A DNA stretch of 64,000 bases, from contig NC_021191.1 of assembly GCF_000389965.1 (NCBI RefSeq), positions 6,635,501 to 6,699,500 of the forward strand, written 5' to 3'. The notes under the pieces are model-generated. The model searched no databases. It saw only the letters and a list, made by a program, of their open reading frames with translations, and was not told the DNA's origin. Of this stretch, positions 1 to 8,787 are shown piece by piece. This stretch comes from Actinoplanes sp. N902-109 (lineage in GTDB: Bacteria; Actinomycetota; Actinomycetes; Mycobacteriales; Micromonosporaceae). Every line of letters starts with the position of its first letter. The stretch's first letter is position 1. Made by a program: the position numbers and the translations under genes.

Positions 1-329
1 TTGACACCCTTCTTCAAGCAGCCGGTGTCATCGATGATCAGCACGCCCTGCGGGTCACCGAGGTGCTCGGTCACATAGTCGCGGACATCGTCACGCACCG
101 CCTCGACGTCCCAGTCGGCCCACCGCAACAGCCGCTGCATACCATCGGGTGAGATGTAGCCGGCCTGCTCAGCCACGGTCCAGCCGTTGGCCCGGTCCAA
201 GCCCGCGACCAGCCCGGACAAGTACTGCCGGGCCCGCCGCCGCGGTTCCGACCTGGCGAACCGGCCCGCAATCCGGGCATGCAACCGGCCCAGCTCCGCC
301 AACCACCGCGCAACATCGACATCCGTCAC
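1..329 (-). CDS. IS701-family transposase, N-terminal part (runs off window)
   Basis: Reading the minus strand from a GTG at 329, the frame stays open to the window edge. It encodes the N-terminal part of a DDE transposase: a helical region with RFARSEPRRRARQYLSGL, then GWTVAEQAGY, and at the edge VLIIDDTGCLKKGV. That last motif carries the first catalytic Asp as seen in IS701-like transposases. The frame is closed upstream by a TAG near 390, so the exact start is uncertain, but the gene begins near 329. The rest of the element lies outside the window. It sits at the left edge of an accessory island and suggests past transposition there. Confidence 0.8.
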   Translation of the reverse strand, partial: MTDVDVARWLAELGRLHARIAGRFARSEPRRRARQYLSGLVAGLDRANGWTVAEQAGYISPDGMQRLLRWADWDVEAVRDDVRDYVTEHLGDPQGVLIIDDTGCLKKGV

Positions 330-732
330 ACCATGCCCAACGAGCCGATCATGAAGACGCCTCGCCTGCTTACTGCCGTTGCAGCACTAACCCGCGTGGG
401 ATGTCTGCCGGTCGATCAGCGCGTGGCTTTTGGTCGAGCGGTAGGCCATGAACACCCCGACCTGGCAGCACATCCTGGTTACGAAGCGTATGTATGGGCC
501 ACAACATCCGCTCTCGGGCTGCAAGCAACTCAGCTTAAAGCGATGAAATTTCACATTCATTTTCATGTCGCCCATCGTCCAATCATTGGATCTTGAAGCA
601 CAGTCTGCTCGCAGTCACCAGTCAATGGACGGCCAGAGAAATCCTGACGATCTCTTTTTGATCGCGATAAAATTCGGACGAAGGCCCTGCTTGAGGGATC
701 GACTTTCCGCTAAGGGTACGGCATTATAAAGT
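330..732. other. Intergenic stretch between transposase and EACC1 gene
   Basis: No convincing gene. It should hold the 5' flank and terminal repeat of the IS701-like element and the promoter for the gene starting at 733. A TATAAA at 725-730 lies too close to the ATG at 733 to act as its -10 box. The lower GC here continues into the next two genes, consistent with horizontally acquired DNA. Confidence 0.4.
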
Positions 733-1218
733 ATGGCAACCAGCTCGAAATCACTTATGATCAAACTTGAAAGCGCCGAGCCAGCCCGCTTGCTTAAAAC
801 ATGGTTAGAACAGGAAGTGGGCTCATCAACACGGATTCGAATGGTCGATACGCCACCCGCCGCAGGAGAGCTAAGTGGTCCGACCGCAGCTGTGTTACTG
901 GCGGCACTCGGGCCTGGAGGCGTCGCGGTGACCATCATCGGTGGAGTCTTCGCATGGCTTCGCACACGGACCTCGACGGTGCGGGTGCGGCTGATACGGT
1001 CCGACGGCGCGGAGGTTGAACTAGAAGCCGAGACAGCGGGTCGGATCGCACCCAGCGACCTACCCTCTATCATGGAGCAGCTTGCGGCATGGGCTGCCGA
1101 TGAATCTATAAGCGACTATCAGTCTGATGCTGCAACGAAGTCAGTCCTTCTCTCGACGGATAATGGGGCAACCGACACCACCAGCAACAAGTCGGAGCTC
1201 AACGGTGATCTGGGGTGA
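733..1218 (+). CDS. EACC1-type effector-associated constant component
   Basis: 161 aa. The N-terminal 50 residues are mixed alpha/beta. Residues about 51-75 form a Gly/Ala/Val-rich hydrophobic segment (AAVLLAALGPGGVAVTIIGG) followed by a basic turn and a strand-rich part (TVRVRLIRSDGAEVELEAET) typical of EACC1, the small constant partner of variable effector genes in actinobacterial conflict systems. The C-terminal 40 residues are polar and disordered. The gene overlaps the caspase gene by 14 bp, so the two are translationally coupled. Family knowledge: EACC1 proteins accompany caspase, trypsin or STAND effectors. The exact function is unknown. The assignment rests on the hydrophobic core, the downstream beta pattern and the neighbour. 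Confidence 0.72.
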   Translation: MATSSKSLMIKLESAEPARLLKTWLEQEVGSSTRIRMVDTPPAAGELSGPTAAVLLAALGPGGVAVTIIGGVFAWLRTRTSTVRVRLIRSDGAEVELEAETAGRIAPSDLPSIMEQLAAWAADESISDYQSDAATKSVLLSTDNGATDTTSNKSELNGDLG

Positions 1219-3937
1219 TTTTGGCGGCGCCAAGGTGCTTTTGCTCGGAACAGGGCGCCACCTCCCAGTTGCCGATTCCCGATTACCCGGCGTGCCGGCC
1301 GTAGAGACAACCTTATATGATCTCAAAAAAACTCTTGTAGATAGATGCAAGCTTCCCGATGAATCCATCACAATTAAGCTGAATCCAGCTTCCGTCGAAG
1401 AAATCGGAGCAGCAGTAGCCGATGCGACCAGATCGGCCGTGGACTTACTTGTCGTATATTATGTTGGACATGGCGTTTTAACGGCTTCTGGCCAGCTTCA
1501 TCTTGCTACAAGTGGCACTCGTGCAGTAGGAGATCACGTCAGCTATACGGCGCTGCCCTACGGTGTTGTTGGCAACTTGATCCGGCGCAGTCAAGCTACA
1601 CATCGAGTGGTGATTCTTGATTGCTGCTTCTCGGCCAGGGCGCTTGACGGTCCAAGCGGGCTCGGCGAACCGGACGACGTAGCCGATCAAACTCAAATTC
1701 CCGGAGGCTTTGTTCTGACCTCCGCTAGCCGATATGAGGCCTCACTGGCACCAATGGGGTCGCGACATACTGCATTCAGTGGTGCACTGATGCGCCTCCT
1801 ACGAGACGGCGATCCCACATACCCGGCAACTTGGGCGATGGGCTCTCTGACCCGAGGGCTGGTCAGAGCTATGGAAGATCGCCACTTGCCAGTTCCTCGT
1901 TACAGAGCGGATGGCGACCTCGCCGATCTTGCCATCGCGCCTAATGTTGCATTCCGAGCCGCCACCCACACAACCGCGACGCCTTCTTCGAGGGGTGGTA
2001 ATTCGATCGGCGCTGCTGGACTTTGCCCATACCCCGGGCTCGCCGCTTTTGATGTAAGTGACGCTCGCTGGTTTCACGGCCGGGCTCAGCTTATTGAAAA
2101 GTTAATACGTGGGCTGGCTCGAAGCTACGATGGTCCTTCCTATCCTCTAGCTGTGATAGGAGCTTCTGGAGCAGGGAAGACATCACTTCTCCGTGCTGGA
2201 CTAATTCCAGCAGTCACCGAAGGTGCGCTCGGCATAGCCGGCTCAAATCGTTGGCCTATACTATTTATACCCGTAACAGAAAACCCACTAATCGCTCTGG
2301 CCAGCCAAATTTCTTCGCTTATTGGAATAAGGCCCGAATTGATCATTAAGGAGATCCGCAATAATCCTAATGCTATAACTCGATTACTACAAAGCAGTCT
2401 GCTCGATCACACGATTCGTGATCACAGCAAACAAGCACGAGTTGTTATGATACTAGATCAGTTAGAAGACACTTTACTCCCGCAGGAGCTAGATTCATCG
2501 TCATCATTGACTCAAGACCTGGCACTGTTCGGATCTGCGATCAACATTGCGGCGAGTAACGACCGAGGGTCGCCGCCCGCACTCATTGTTATGGCGATGC
2601 GATCGGATTCATATGGCCAAATTGCCAGCCAGCCTATATTTCATTCAATCACGAGCGAGGCACCCCTAATTGTTTCGGCTATGACACCTTTGGACGTGAT
2701 GTCGGCAATCCAGGAGCCCGCACACGCCGCAGGATTAAATTTCGAAGATGGCCTAGTCGAGCTTTTAATGGCAGACCTTGGCGTCTCACTTGGCAGTGAT
2801 GTAATCGCATACGAGGCTGGGCGATTACCTTTATTGTCTCATGCCCTGCGCACTCTATGGCAAAATAGAGAGGGGGATTCATTGACACTTGCCGGGTATC
2901 AGCGCTCTGGAGGCATATCGCGTGCCTTATCCAATACGGCCGATAAAGTTCTCTCTGGAATCAGCCGCCAATATGGGAACGCTGGCAAAACGACTGCTGA
3001 AGAGATACTAATCCGCCTCGTACATGTGGCCAGAAATAGTGACATGGCACGTCTTCACATACCTCGAAATCGCCTTTTGAATGGATTGCCCGGTAATGCA
3101 CCCCGCATTTTGCACGACCTATGCAATGATCAAGCCCGCCTCTTAACCACAGCGGGAGGGCCCGAAGGCCGCGACACTGTCGAGATCATTCACGAGTCAT
3201 TGCTACGAGAGTGGCCTCGCTTAAACCAACTGCTCGAGAAACACAAAGGTGACCTCATAGCAGAAGGCGAGATTCGGGCCGCGGCAGAACGCTGGGTAGA
3301 TCACGGCAAAAACGTCAGTGACTTGTATCTTAATGACGCACTTGCCGCCTCTCGGCGACGATTCGGAAGTCCACAGCAACGTGCGCGACTATCGGCTGAT
3401 ACGATTGCTTATATCGAGGCTAGCATCCATCATGAGCGTCGTCGCCGTCGGGTCCGCCTGATCAGCAGTATGGCCGTCGCCGCAGCTATGGTTTTAGCCC
3501 TGACAGGCACCACGGTCGCGGCGTGGCAATGGCGCGCCGCGACGTTAGCTCAAAAGGTCGTCATTCAGCGACAGCTGAGCTCGCAAGCAAGTCAACTACT
3601 TGCAACGCTTGCCAATCAAGAGTCGGCGATGCGCGCATACGCTATAAGCGGTACCCGTGATGCTCTGAAGACGTACAACAATGAGTTCTCTAGAGAGCGT
3701 CAGATCTTCTCTGAAATGCGTCTAGCATTGCGCAATAGTCCGACTACCCTAGAGCTTCTAAATAAGGTCGAGACCGCAGCCGACCTGTGGAGAGAAGAGG
3801 TGGCACGACCAGTGATCGATGCCATCCGTTTGCAAGGGAAAGATTCGGGACAGGCACTTGTGGAAGCCAGCACACATACCGTTTTTGATGACGTCAGAGA
3901 GGCCATCACGAATCTTCAGAACGAGATTTCCAAATAA
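1205..3937 (+). CDS. Caspase-like (C14) peptidase fused to nSTAND NTPase
   Basis: 910 aa from the GTG at 1205, chosen because GGAG at 1194-1197 sits 7 nt upstream and because caspase homology starts immediately (KVLLLGTGRHL). Domains: caspase-like peptidase about 1-250 with catalytic His89 (YYVGHG) and Cys141 (ILDCCFS); an nSTAND1-type NTPase from about 295 (CPYPGLAAFD) with Walker A GASGAGKTS at 319-327 and Walker B ILDQLED near 416-422; a winged-helix-like region (ESLLREWPRL); one transmembrane helix about 752-774; and a C-terminal domain outside the NTPase, possibly extracytoplasmic. This fits a membrane-anchored, nucleotide-gated protease of an immune or cell-death type. AT content and codon use differ from the core genes, suggesting transfer. 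An in-frame ATG upstream at 1163 is less likely. Confidence 0.88.
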   Translation: MIWGDFGGAKVLLLGTGRHLPVADSRLPGVPAVETTLYDLKKTLVDRCKLPDESITIKLNPASVEEIGAAVADATRSAVDLLVVYYVGHGVLTASGQLHLATSGTRAVGDHVSYTALPYGVVGNLIRRSQATHRVVILDCCFSARALDGPSGLGEPDDVADQTQIPGGFVLTSASRYEASLAPMGSRHTAFSGALMRLLRDGDPTYPATWAMGSLTRGLVRAMEDRHLPVPRYRADGDLADLAIAPNVAFRAATHTTATPSSRGGNSIGAAGLCPYPGLAAFDVSDARWFHGRAQLIEKLIRGLARSYDGPSYPLAVIGASGAGKTSLLRAGLIPAVTEGALGIAGSNRWPILFIPVTENPLIALASQISSLIGIRPELIIKEIRNNPNAITRLLQSSLLDHTIRDHSKQARVVMILDQLEDTLLPQELDSSSSLTQDLALFGSAINIAASNDRGSPPALIVMAMRSDSYGQIASQPIFHSITSEAPLIVSAMTPLDVMSAIQEPAHAAGLNFEDGLVELLMADLGVSLGSDVIAYEAGRLPLLSHALRTLWQNREGDSLTLAGYQRSGGISRALSNTADKVLSGISRQYGNAGKTTAEEILIRLVHVARNSDMARLHIPRNRLLNGLPGNAPRILHDLCNDQARLLTTAGGPEGRDTVEIIHESLLREWPRLNQLLEKHKGDLIAEGEIRAAAERWVDHGKNVSDLYLNDALAASRRRFGSPQQRARLSADTIAYIEASIHHERRRRRVRLISSMAVAAAMVLALTGTTVAAWQWRAATLAQKVVIQRQLSSQASQLLATLANQESAMRAYAISGTRDALKTYNNEFSRERQIFSEMRLALRNSPTTLELLNKVETAADLWREEVARPVIDAIRLQGKDSGQALVEASTHTVFDDVREAITNLQNEISK

Positions 3938-4734
3938 TTACCGGTTTATACGGGAATTTATATTCAGGCCATCGCCAGCACCCCAGCAACAACCAGACGC
4001 GACCCCTGAAGGCGCCGGGAGCGAATCGCCAGCGTTGCACGTCAGCGCCGGGTGAACGGCAGCGATCCGGAGTCGGTAGCTTAACACGCAATCCGAGCGT
4101 GATCCATGCGTGATCCACAGTCCTGGCGTGGGCCGACACTGCCCAGCGCCAACCGACAGTACTCACGGATGAAACTATAGACAAAACACCACTTAAAAGC
4201 ATCAAAATGCTATGTAATGATAGCGTCCGGCATCTATATAAGCGGACCTTATGTCCGCTGGTCGTGTCAGCTCGTACAACTGAGGGCTCCTAATGTCATC
4301 TCCTGCCGACTTCTCCCCCTGCCGTGGAGCAGGCTGTATGCCCGGGCAGCTGCGTACAAGCTTCAATCGCGAATGGACTCGGATCGCCTATGTCCCTCCG
4401 GTCACGGAGTCAGTGAGGACCGATGGCGGCAAGAAGTGGTCATACAATTCCTTTCAGGGTGGAACAAGACTTGGTGCTCCCTCCACCGGGGTTCCCCTCA
4501 CCTGTTCCGCAGGGTTCGAACCGCTAGTACGAGGTTGTAGCACCGCACTCGATGTCCGACGTTGAAAAGGATGCTGAATACGTACTTCTGGGAGTAGATA
4601 CCTGCTGACGGCACGCCAGGAAGGCAGCCGGCTCTCGGCTCAAGAGGCCGTCGTCGCCGCGGAGTAACTGGCCATCCGCCCCTAATTAGCAGGGACTATC
4701 TTCGCTGATCATTTGCGGGACAAGTATCGTTATT
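3938..4734. other. Non-coding stretch, no gene recognised
   Basis: About 800 bp with only short open frames lacking recognisable products. It contains a 39-bp segment (4099-4137) that reappears in diverged form at 16145-16183. The rest looks like decayed DNA joining the caspase gene to the glycosidase remnant. Confidence 0.45.
4099..4137. repeat. Diverged 39-bp repeat, copy A
   Basis: Matches 16145-16183 at 32 of 39 positions without gaps. The shared core is GATCCACAGTCCTGGCGTGG in this copy. Both copies lie in non-coding DNA directly after an accessory cluster. The substitutions do not look codon-driven, so this may be a shared element end or a conserved site. Confidence 0.55.
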
Positions 4735-4990
4735 CGCCTGGTGTGCTGGCTGGCGACAAGCCATGTCGTTAGCGATGAAGTACAGGTAGTACTTGCAGTT
4801 GTAGGCGACCGGGGCCGGGGGCCCAGACGGCGTACCTGCCCAAGAGACGTTCGCGGTGGTTAGCACGTTCCGGTGTTTGGTCCAGGTGACCATGTCGGCG
4901 GAGGAGAAGGCGTCCAGATAGGCGAAGCTGTCCGTCAGGAGAGTGTTTACAAGCCCAACGGCCACACTGGCAGGCTCCGTACGAGTGATG
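4735..4990 (-). pseudogene. Glycoside hydrolase family 43 fragment
   Basis: One minus-strand frame reads LLTDSFAYLDAFSSADMVTW, then TKHRNVL, ANVSWAG, and APVAYNCKYYLYF. This succession is characteristic of GH43 arabinofuranosidase/xylosidase N-terminal blades (HSSDLVNWT..., VSWA..., APDVIYKNGKYYLYF). About 75-80 residues are recognisable. There is no plausible start or signal peptide, and downstream the frame dissolves into unrelated residues. The usual Trp/Asp residues between VSWA and the KYYLYF strand are altered. It is a relic of a secreted glycosidase gene interrupted when accessory DNA arrived. Confidence 0.6.
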
Positions 4991-5057
4991 TTCTCAATCT
5001 CCAGCTGCAGTAGACAGTAAAGTCCTCGCCGGTTCGCCATCCCCTCTAGGAGGACGC

Positions 5058-7976
5058 TTGACGCCCGATCAACTCGTCCAGCTGATCGACGAGACGTTCT
5101 GCGGGGCGGACGCCGTCTACGGTCCCTACCACCAGCTCGGCGGTGGCGTCCTTCGCCCACCGAGGACGGTCGTCGAGGACTGCCTGTACGAGTTCAGCCT
5201 GGCCGACAGCCGGAATCAGGCCGTTACACTCCAGGTATTCCAGGGGATCAATCAGCTCGGCGGGATGATGTGGCAGCAGGTCGTCCGGGTCCTGATGCGC
5301 GCCGCGACGTCCGGCCATCCGTCGCTGCCGGTGATCCAGGAAGGCGGATTCCTGGAGGCGTCCCCGGGTAGCCCTCCCGACCACGGTTTCGCATTCGTGC
5401 TGACCGAGCACCTGGAGTCGATCCTTAACGAGGACGACCCGGCGGCCGGGTTCGGGCTCACCGACCAGCCGATGACGGCGCTGCGGCAGTTCCATCTGAT
5501 CGCCGACGGGCTGGCCGCGCTGCACCGTATGGGCATCATCCACCGCAACCTGTGGCCGGGCGCCGTCACCTGGCGGCCGGACGGGGACGAAAGCTTCCAG
5601 CTCGGTCTCAGCGGGTTCGAGATGAGCACGCTCATCGCCAACATGCTGGGTACCGGCACGCTCGACGCCGCCCTCGCCCGCAACACGGCCCGGCAGATCT
5701 ATGGCGGTGGCAGCCGGGCCTGGCCCTACATGCCGCCCGAGCGGATGGACATGCTCTACGGCGACGGCCCGATGGCCTTCGTTGAGACCGAGTTCTCCGA
5801 CGTCTATAGCCTCGGCGTCCTGGTATCCGAGTGGTTCCTCGGCGCGCTGCCGGTCTGGGAGACCGGTCCGCCGTCGCGCCGGCAGACCGAAGTGTTCCGG
5901 GAGATGCTACGCAAGGAACTGGCCAACTCACCGCTGCCGATCGCCCTGCGGGAGCTGCTCACGGCGATGATCGAGCTCGACCCCGATCACCGCCTGGCGG
6001 CCGGCGAGGTGGTGGCCACGATTAGCAGCCAGTTCGAGGCGATCAGCGCGATCTGGGATCCGGCCAACCAGGGCACCCGGCCGTTCCTGTTGCTCATCAA
6101 GACCCATGACGCGGCGGCTCGAGAACTGTTCAACTGGCAATGGATCAAGACCGACCCGGCCACCGAGGAGGGTGCGGACGAGTTGGCCGCCCGCGTCGGG
6201 GAAGACCTAACTTCGGGCCGGATTCTGCACGCCCCGCACGGCGCCGACCCCTATTTCAGCAGCGGGGCTGTCGACCGCAAGCGCGAGGCGGTCCACCTGA
6301 TCCTCGGCAAACGGGCGGCCTGGTTCTGCCGGATTTACGCCCAGTCGTTGCCGTCCGGCGCTAGCCCACCCATGCCGCAGATCCTCGAGGTCCGGTTCGT
6401 GCTGAACCTCGACTCGGCGCGCGGCCGGGCCGTGCTGGAGCTGGAGAATCACTCCGGGGCGTCGCGCCCGACCCGGGCCATCGAGGTGATCGCCGCGACC
6501 CCGACCGCGCCGCATCGCAGCGAGCTCGAGGAGATGTGCAAAGGACGCCCTTCGTGGAAGCCGGTGTTGGAAGCCGTCGCCACAAAGACCCAGCGCTCCA
6601 CCGAGGAGATGATTGCCTCCCAGGCGTTCGACTGGCTCCTCGAGTACCTCGGCGTCGAGCTGCAGGCTCAGCAATATCCGTACGTCGTCGTGGAGAACTC
6701 GCGCAACGGGGACACCGTCACCCTCCGCTGGGACCGCGAGGCCGACCGCGAGCGGCTCAACATGCACCCGATGCTGGCCAAGTACGCCGCCGACCCCCGT
6801 CGGCGACCCGACTTCGGAAAGTTCTTCGGGGTGACCGACCCCGGCGAGAACGAGAACAACGACGTCGAGGCGGTCGACTGGCGACCGGCTCGGGGCGCCT
6901 GGGGTGACCGGATCGAGCGGTGCACGGTCGTGTCCTCGCCGCAGGGTGCCGACGAGATCAAGGTACGCGCGCCGAGTTCCATCCCGGTCCGGGGCGTGCT
7001 GCGCCCAGCCGGCCAGATCGGCACCCGGATGCTGCTCGACCGGCAGGCCGAGGCCAAGACCGAGCTGCTCGACAACCGCCTGCTACTACGCCAGCTCAGC
7101 CGGCCCACGCCGATCCCCGGCCGTCCGGTCGACGTCAGCGCGCATACCGCTGACATGATCGGCGACAGCCCCCGGGTGATCAGCGACATGCTCCAGTCCG
7201 ATCCGTTCTTCGCGCTGCAGGGACCGCCCGGAACCGGCAAGACCGAGATCGCGGCCCGGGCGATCAACCTGCACCTGGCCAACAACCTCAACCACAGGAT
7301 CCTGATCTCGGCCCAGTCGAACTACGCGCTCGACAACCTCGCCCAACGCGTCCTGAGCAGTAAGGGCCTGCTGGTCGAGGGGGTCCCGATCGACGATCCG
7401 AACAACATCGCCATGCGTGTCTCGACCACCTCGGGCGAACGGCGCAACAAGGTAGATTCCCAGATCCAAGGCTTCACGCTGGCCGAGCTAGTCGTTCGCC
7501 GACAGGATTCGATGGTCGAGCATGCCGACAAGGCAATCCGCACGGCGGCGACGCCCGCGCTCCGCGACCTTTTGGTGGAATGGAAGCAGGTGGTGGAACG
7601 GGCCGGTCCGGAGCTCTCCGACCGGCTTCACCGGGGCGCCAACATCGTCTTCGCCACCTGCGCGACCGCCACCCCGCGGCTGCTGAACGCCCCGACCAGC
7701 ACCGCCGCCTTCGACTGGGTGATCGTCGAGGAGGCCGCCAAGGCGTGGCCGACCGAGCTGGCGATCCCCCTCGTGCGCGGTGTGCGGTGGACCCTGATCG
7801 GCGACCACAACCAGCTGGGCGCGCATCGCGAGCGGGAGACGCTGGAGTTCCTCGAGGAGTGCAGCGAGGACGAGCAGCCGGAATTGAACGCATACCGGGA
7901 CAAGGTCCAGGACTTCTCCCGGTACCTGATGCTCGTTCGGGGGCCTCTTCGACGACCACGCGAAGGACGGGCGTAA
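5058..7976 (+). CDS. Pseudokinase-SF1 helicase fusion, N-terminal part (frameshifted)
   Basis: TTG start at 5058 with an AGGAGG at 5048-5053. Residues about 1-330 form a protein-kinase-like domain. The catalytic loop reads HRN (162-164) instead of HRD, and the DFG site reads GFE, while the PPE and SDVYSLG motifs of the C-lobe are kept, so it is predicted to be a catalytically dead kinase. After a linker (about 330-690) comes a UPF1/DNA2-like superfamily 1 helicase: motif I GPPGTGKT at 722-729, motif Ia SAQSNYALDNLAQR, motif II VIVEEA near 888-893, and motif III GDHNQLG. The frame ends early at 7976, but the remaining helicase motifs continue in the next frame from about 7940. Dropping one G from GGGGG (7939-7943) restores one 1242-residue protein. 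First gene of a three-gene operon. Confidence 0.85.
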   Translation: MTPDQLVQLIDETFCGADAVYGPYHQLGGGVLRPPRTVVEDCLYEFSLADSRNQAVTLQVFQGINQLGGMMWQQVVRVLMRAATSGHPSLPVIQEGGFLEASPGSPPDHGFAFVLTEHLESILNEDDPAAGFGLTDQPMTALRQFHLIADGLAALHRMGIIHRNLWPGAVTWRPDGDESFQLGLSGFEMSTLIANMLGTGTLDAALARNTARQIYGGGSRAWPYMPPERMDMLYGDGPMAFVETEFSDVYSLGVLVSEWFLGALPVWETGPPSRRQTEVFREMLRKELANSPLPIALRELLTAMIELDPDHRLAAGEVVATISSQFEAISAIWDPANQGTRPFLLLIKTHDAAARELFNWQWIKTDPATEEGADELAARVGEDLTSGRILHAPHGADPYFSSGAVDRKREAVHLILGKRAAWFCRIYAQSLPSGASPPMPQILEVRFVLNLDSARGRAVLELENHSGASRPTRAIEVIAATPTAPHRSELEEMCKGRPSWKPVLEAVATKTQRSTEEMIASQAFDWLLEYLGVELQAQQYPYVVVENSRNGDTVTLRWDREADRERLNMHPMLAKYAADPRRRPDFGKFFGVTDPGENENNDVEAVDWRPARGAWGDRIERCTVVSSPQGADEIKVRAPSSIPVRGVLRPAGQIGTRMLLDRQAEAKTELLDNRLLLRQLSRPTPIPGRPVDVSAHTADMIGDSPRVISDMLQSDPFFALQGPPGTGKTEIAARAINLHLANNLNHRILISAQSNYALDNLAQRVLSSKGLLVEGVPIDDPNNIAMRVSTTSGERRNKVDSQIQGFTLAELVVRRQDSMVEHADKAIRTAATPALRDLLVEWKQVVERAGPELSDRLHRGANIVFATCATATPRLLNAPTSTAAFDWVIVEEAAKAWPTELAIPLVRGVRWTLIGDHNQLGAHRERETLEFLEECSEDEQPELNAYRDKVQDFSRYLMLVRGPLRRPREGRA

Positions 7977-7986
7977 GCGTCCCACG

Positions 7987-8787
7987 GTGGCGGCTCGGCT
8001 GGCCGGAATCATGGCCGGCACCCCACTCGCAGGCGTTCTACCCCGAGCGGAACCCCAGCGAACCTCCGCCGCCAAGATCCAACCGGTGCAGTCGCTGCGT
8101 GACCAGTTCCGGATGCGCGACCCCATCGCCCAGGTGATCAGCCGTGTCTTCTACCGGCCGCCCTCCGCGGCGGATCCCCGGCCCGAATCGCCGGACGACA
8201 AGCCCGACCTCGGTGAGGGCCTGTTGATCACCCGGCGCGAGGACACTTCCCACTGGGGACAGCGGGTGCCGTGGCTGGCCGAGGAGGCCCTGGTCTGGCT
8301 CGACACCGGTGCGCTGCCGGACTGCAGCGACGAACTGTCGTGGGAGAACCAGGGCGAGGCCGCGGTGATCGAACGGCTCCTGCAGAGGCTAGGTGAGCCG
8401 CCGTCGATGGGCCCCGACCGGCCGCAGCTGGCGATCATCACGCCGTACCGTCAGCAGCTCGTCCGCCAGTTCGAAGGGCGCGACGCGACCCGCGGATACG
8501 GCCACACGGTCCACGCCTTCCAGGGCCGGGAGGCGGAGATCGTGGTGGTGTCACTGGTCCGTGACAACGCCCGCGGCGATCTGGAGCGGCCGTGGATGAG
8601 CCTGGGCCACCTTGTCTCCGAGCCGCTGGTCAACGTGATGCTCTCCCGGGCTCGGGGCCTGTTGCTGATCGTCGGCGACTTTGCACATTTCGCCCGGTTC
8701 GGCCGGGATACCAAGTGGAGCGCGGTGTGCGCCGCGGTCCAACAGTTCGGCAAGGTGATTCCGGCGGGACGGGTATACGAGTCATGA
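7987..8787 (+). CDS. SF1 helicase C-terminal part of the same broken gene
   Basis: This frame carries the missing second RecA half: LRDQFRM, TPYRQQLVRQFEG, the motif V block VHAFQGREAEIVVVSLVRDN, and the motif VI block VNVMLSRAR. It is open from upstream of 7976, and the usable GTG at 7987 has no good ribosome site, so it is best read as the 3' part of the gene beginning at 5058 rather than an independent gene. Its TGA overlaps the next ATG (ATGA, 8784-8787). If the frameshift is real, the helicase is inactive unless ribosomes slip at the G-run. Confidence 0.82.
   Translation: MAARLAGIMAGTPLAGVLPRAEPQRTSAAKIQPVQSLRDQFRMRDPIAQVISRVFYRPPSAADPRPESPDDKPDLGEGLLITRREDTSHWGQRVPWLAEEALVWLDTGALPDCSDELSWENQGEAAVIERLLQRLGEPPSMGPDRPQLAIITPYRQQLVRQFEGRDATRGYGHTVHAFQGREAEIVVVSLVRDNARGDLERPWMSLGHLVSEPLVNVMLSRARGLLLIVGDFAHFARFGRDTKWSAVCAAVQQFGKVIPAGRVYES

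Noticed and set aside
4500..4530. GGGTTCGAACC resembling a tRNA T-arm
   Set aside because: No acceptor or anticodon stems could be built around it.
4217..4565. Two overlapping plus-strand open frames of 90-107 codons
   Set aside because: No ribosome site, no recognisable motif, and odd composition; they lie in decayed DNA.
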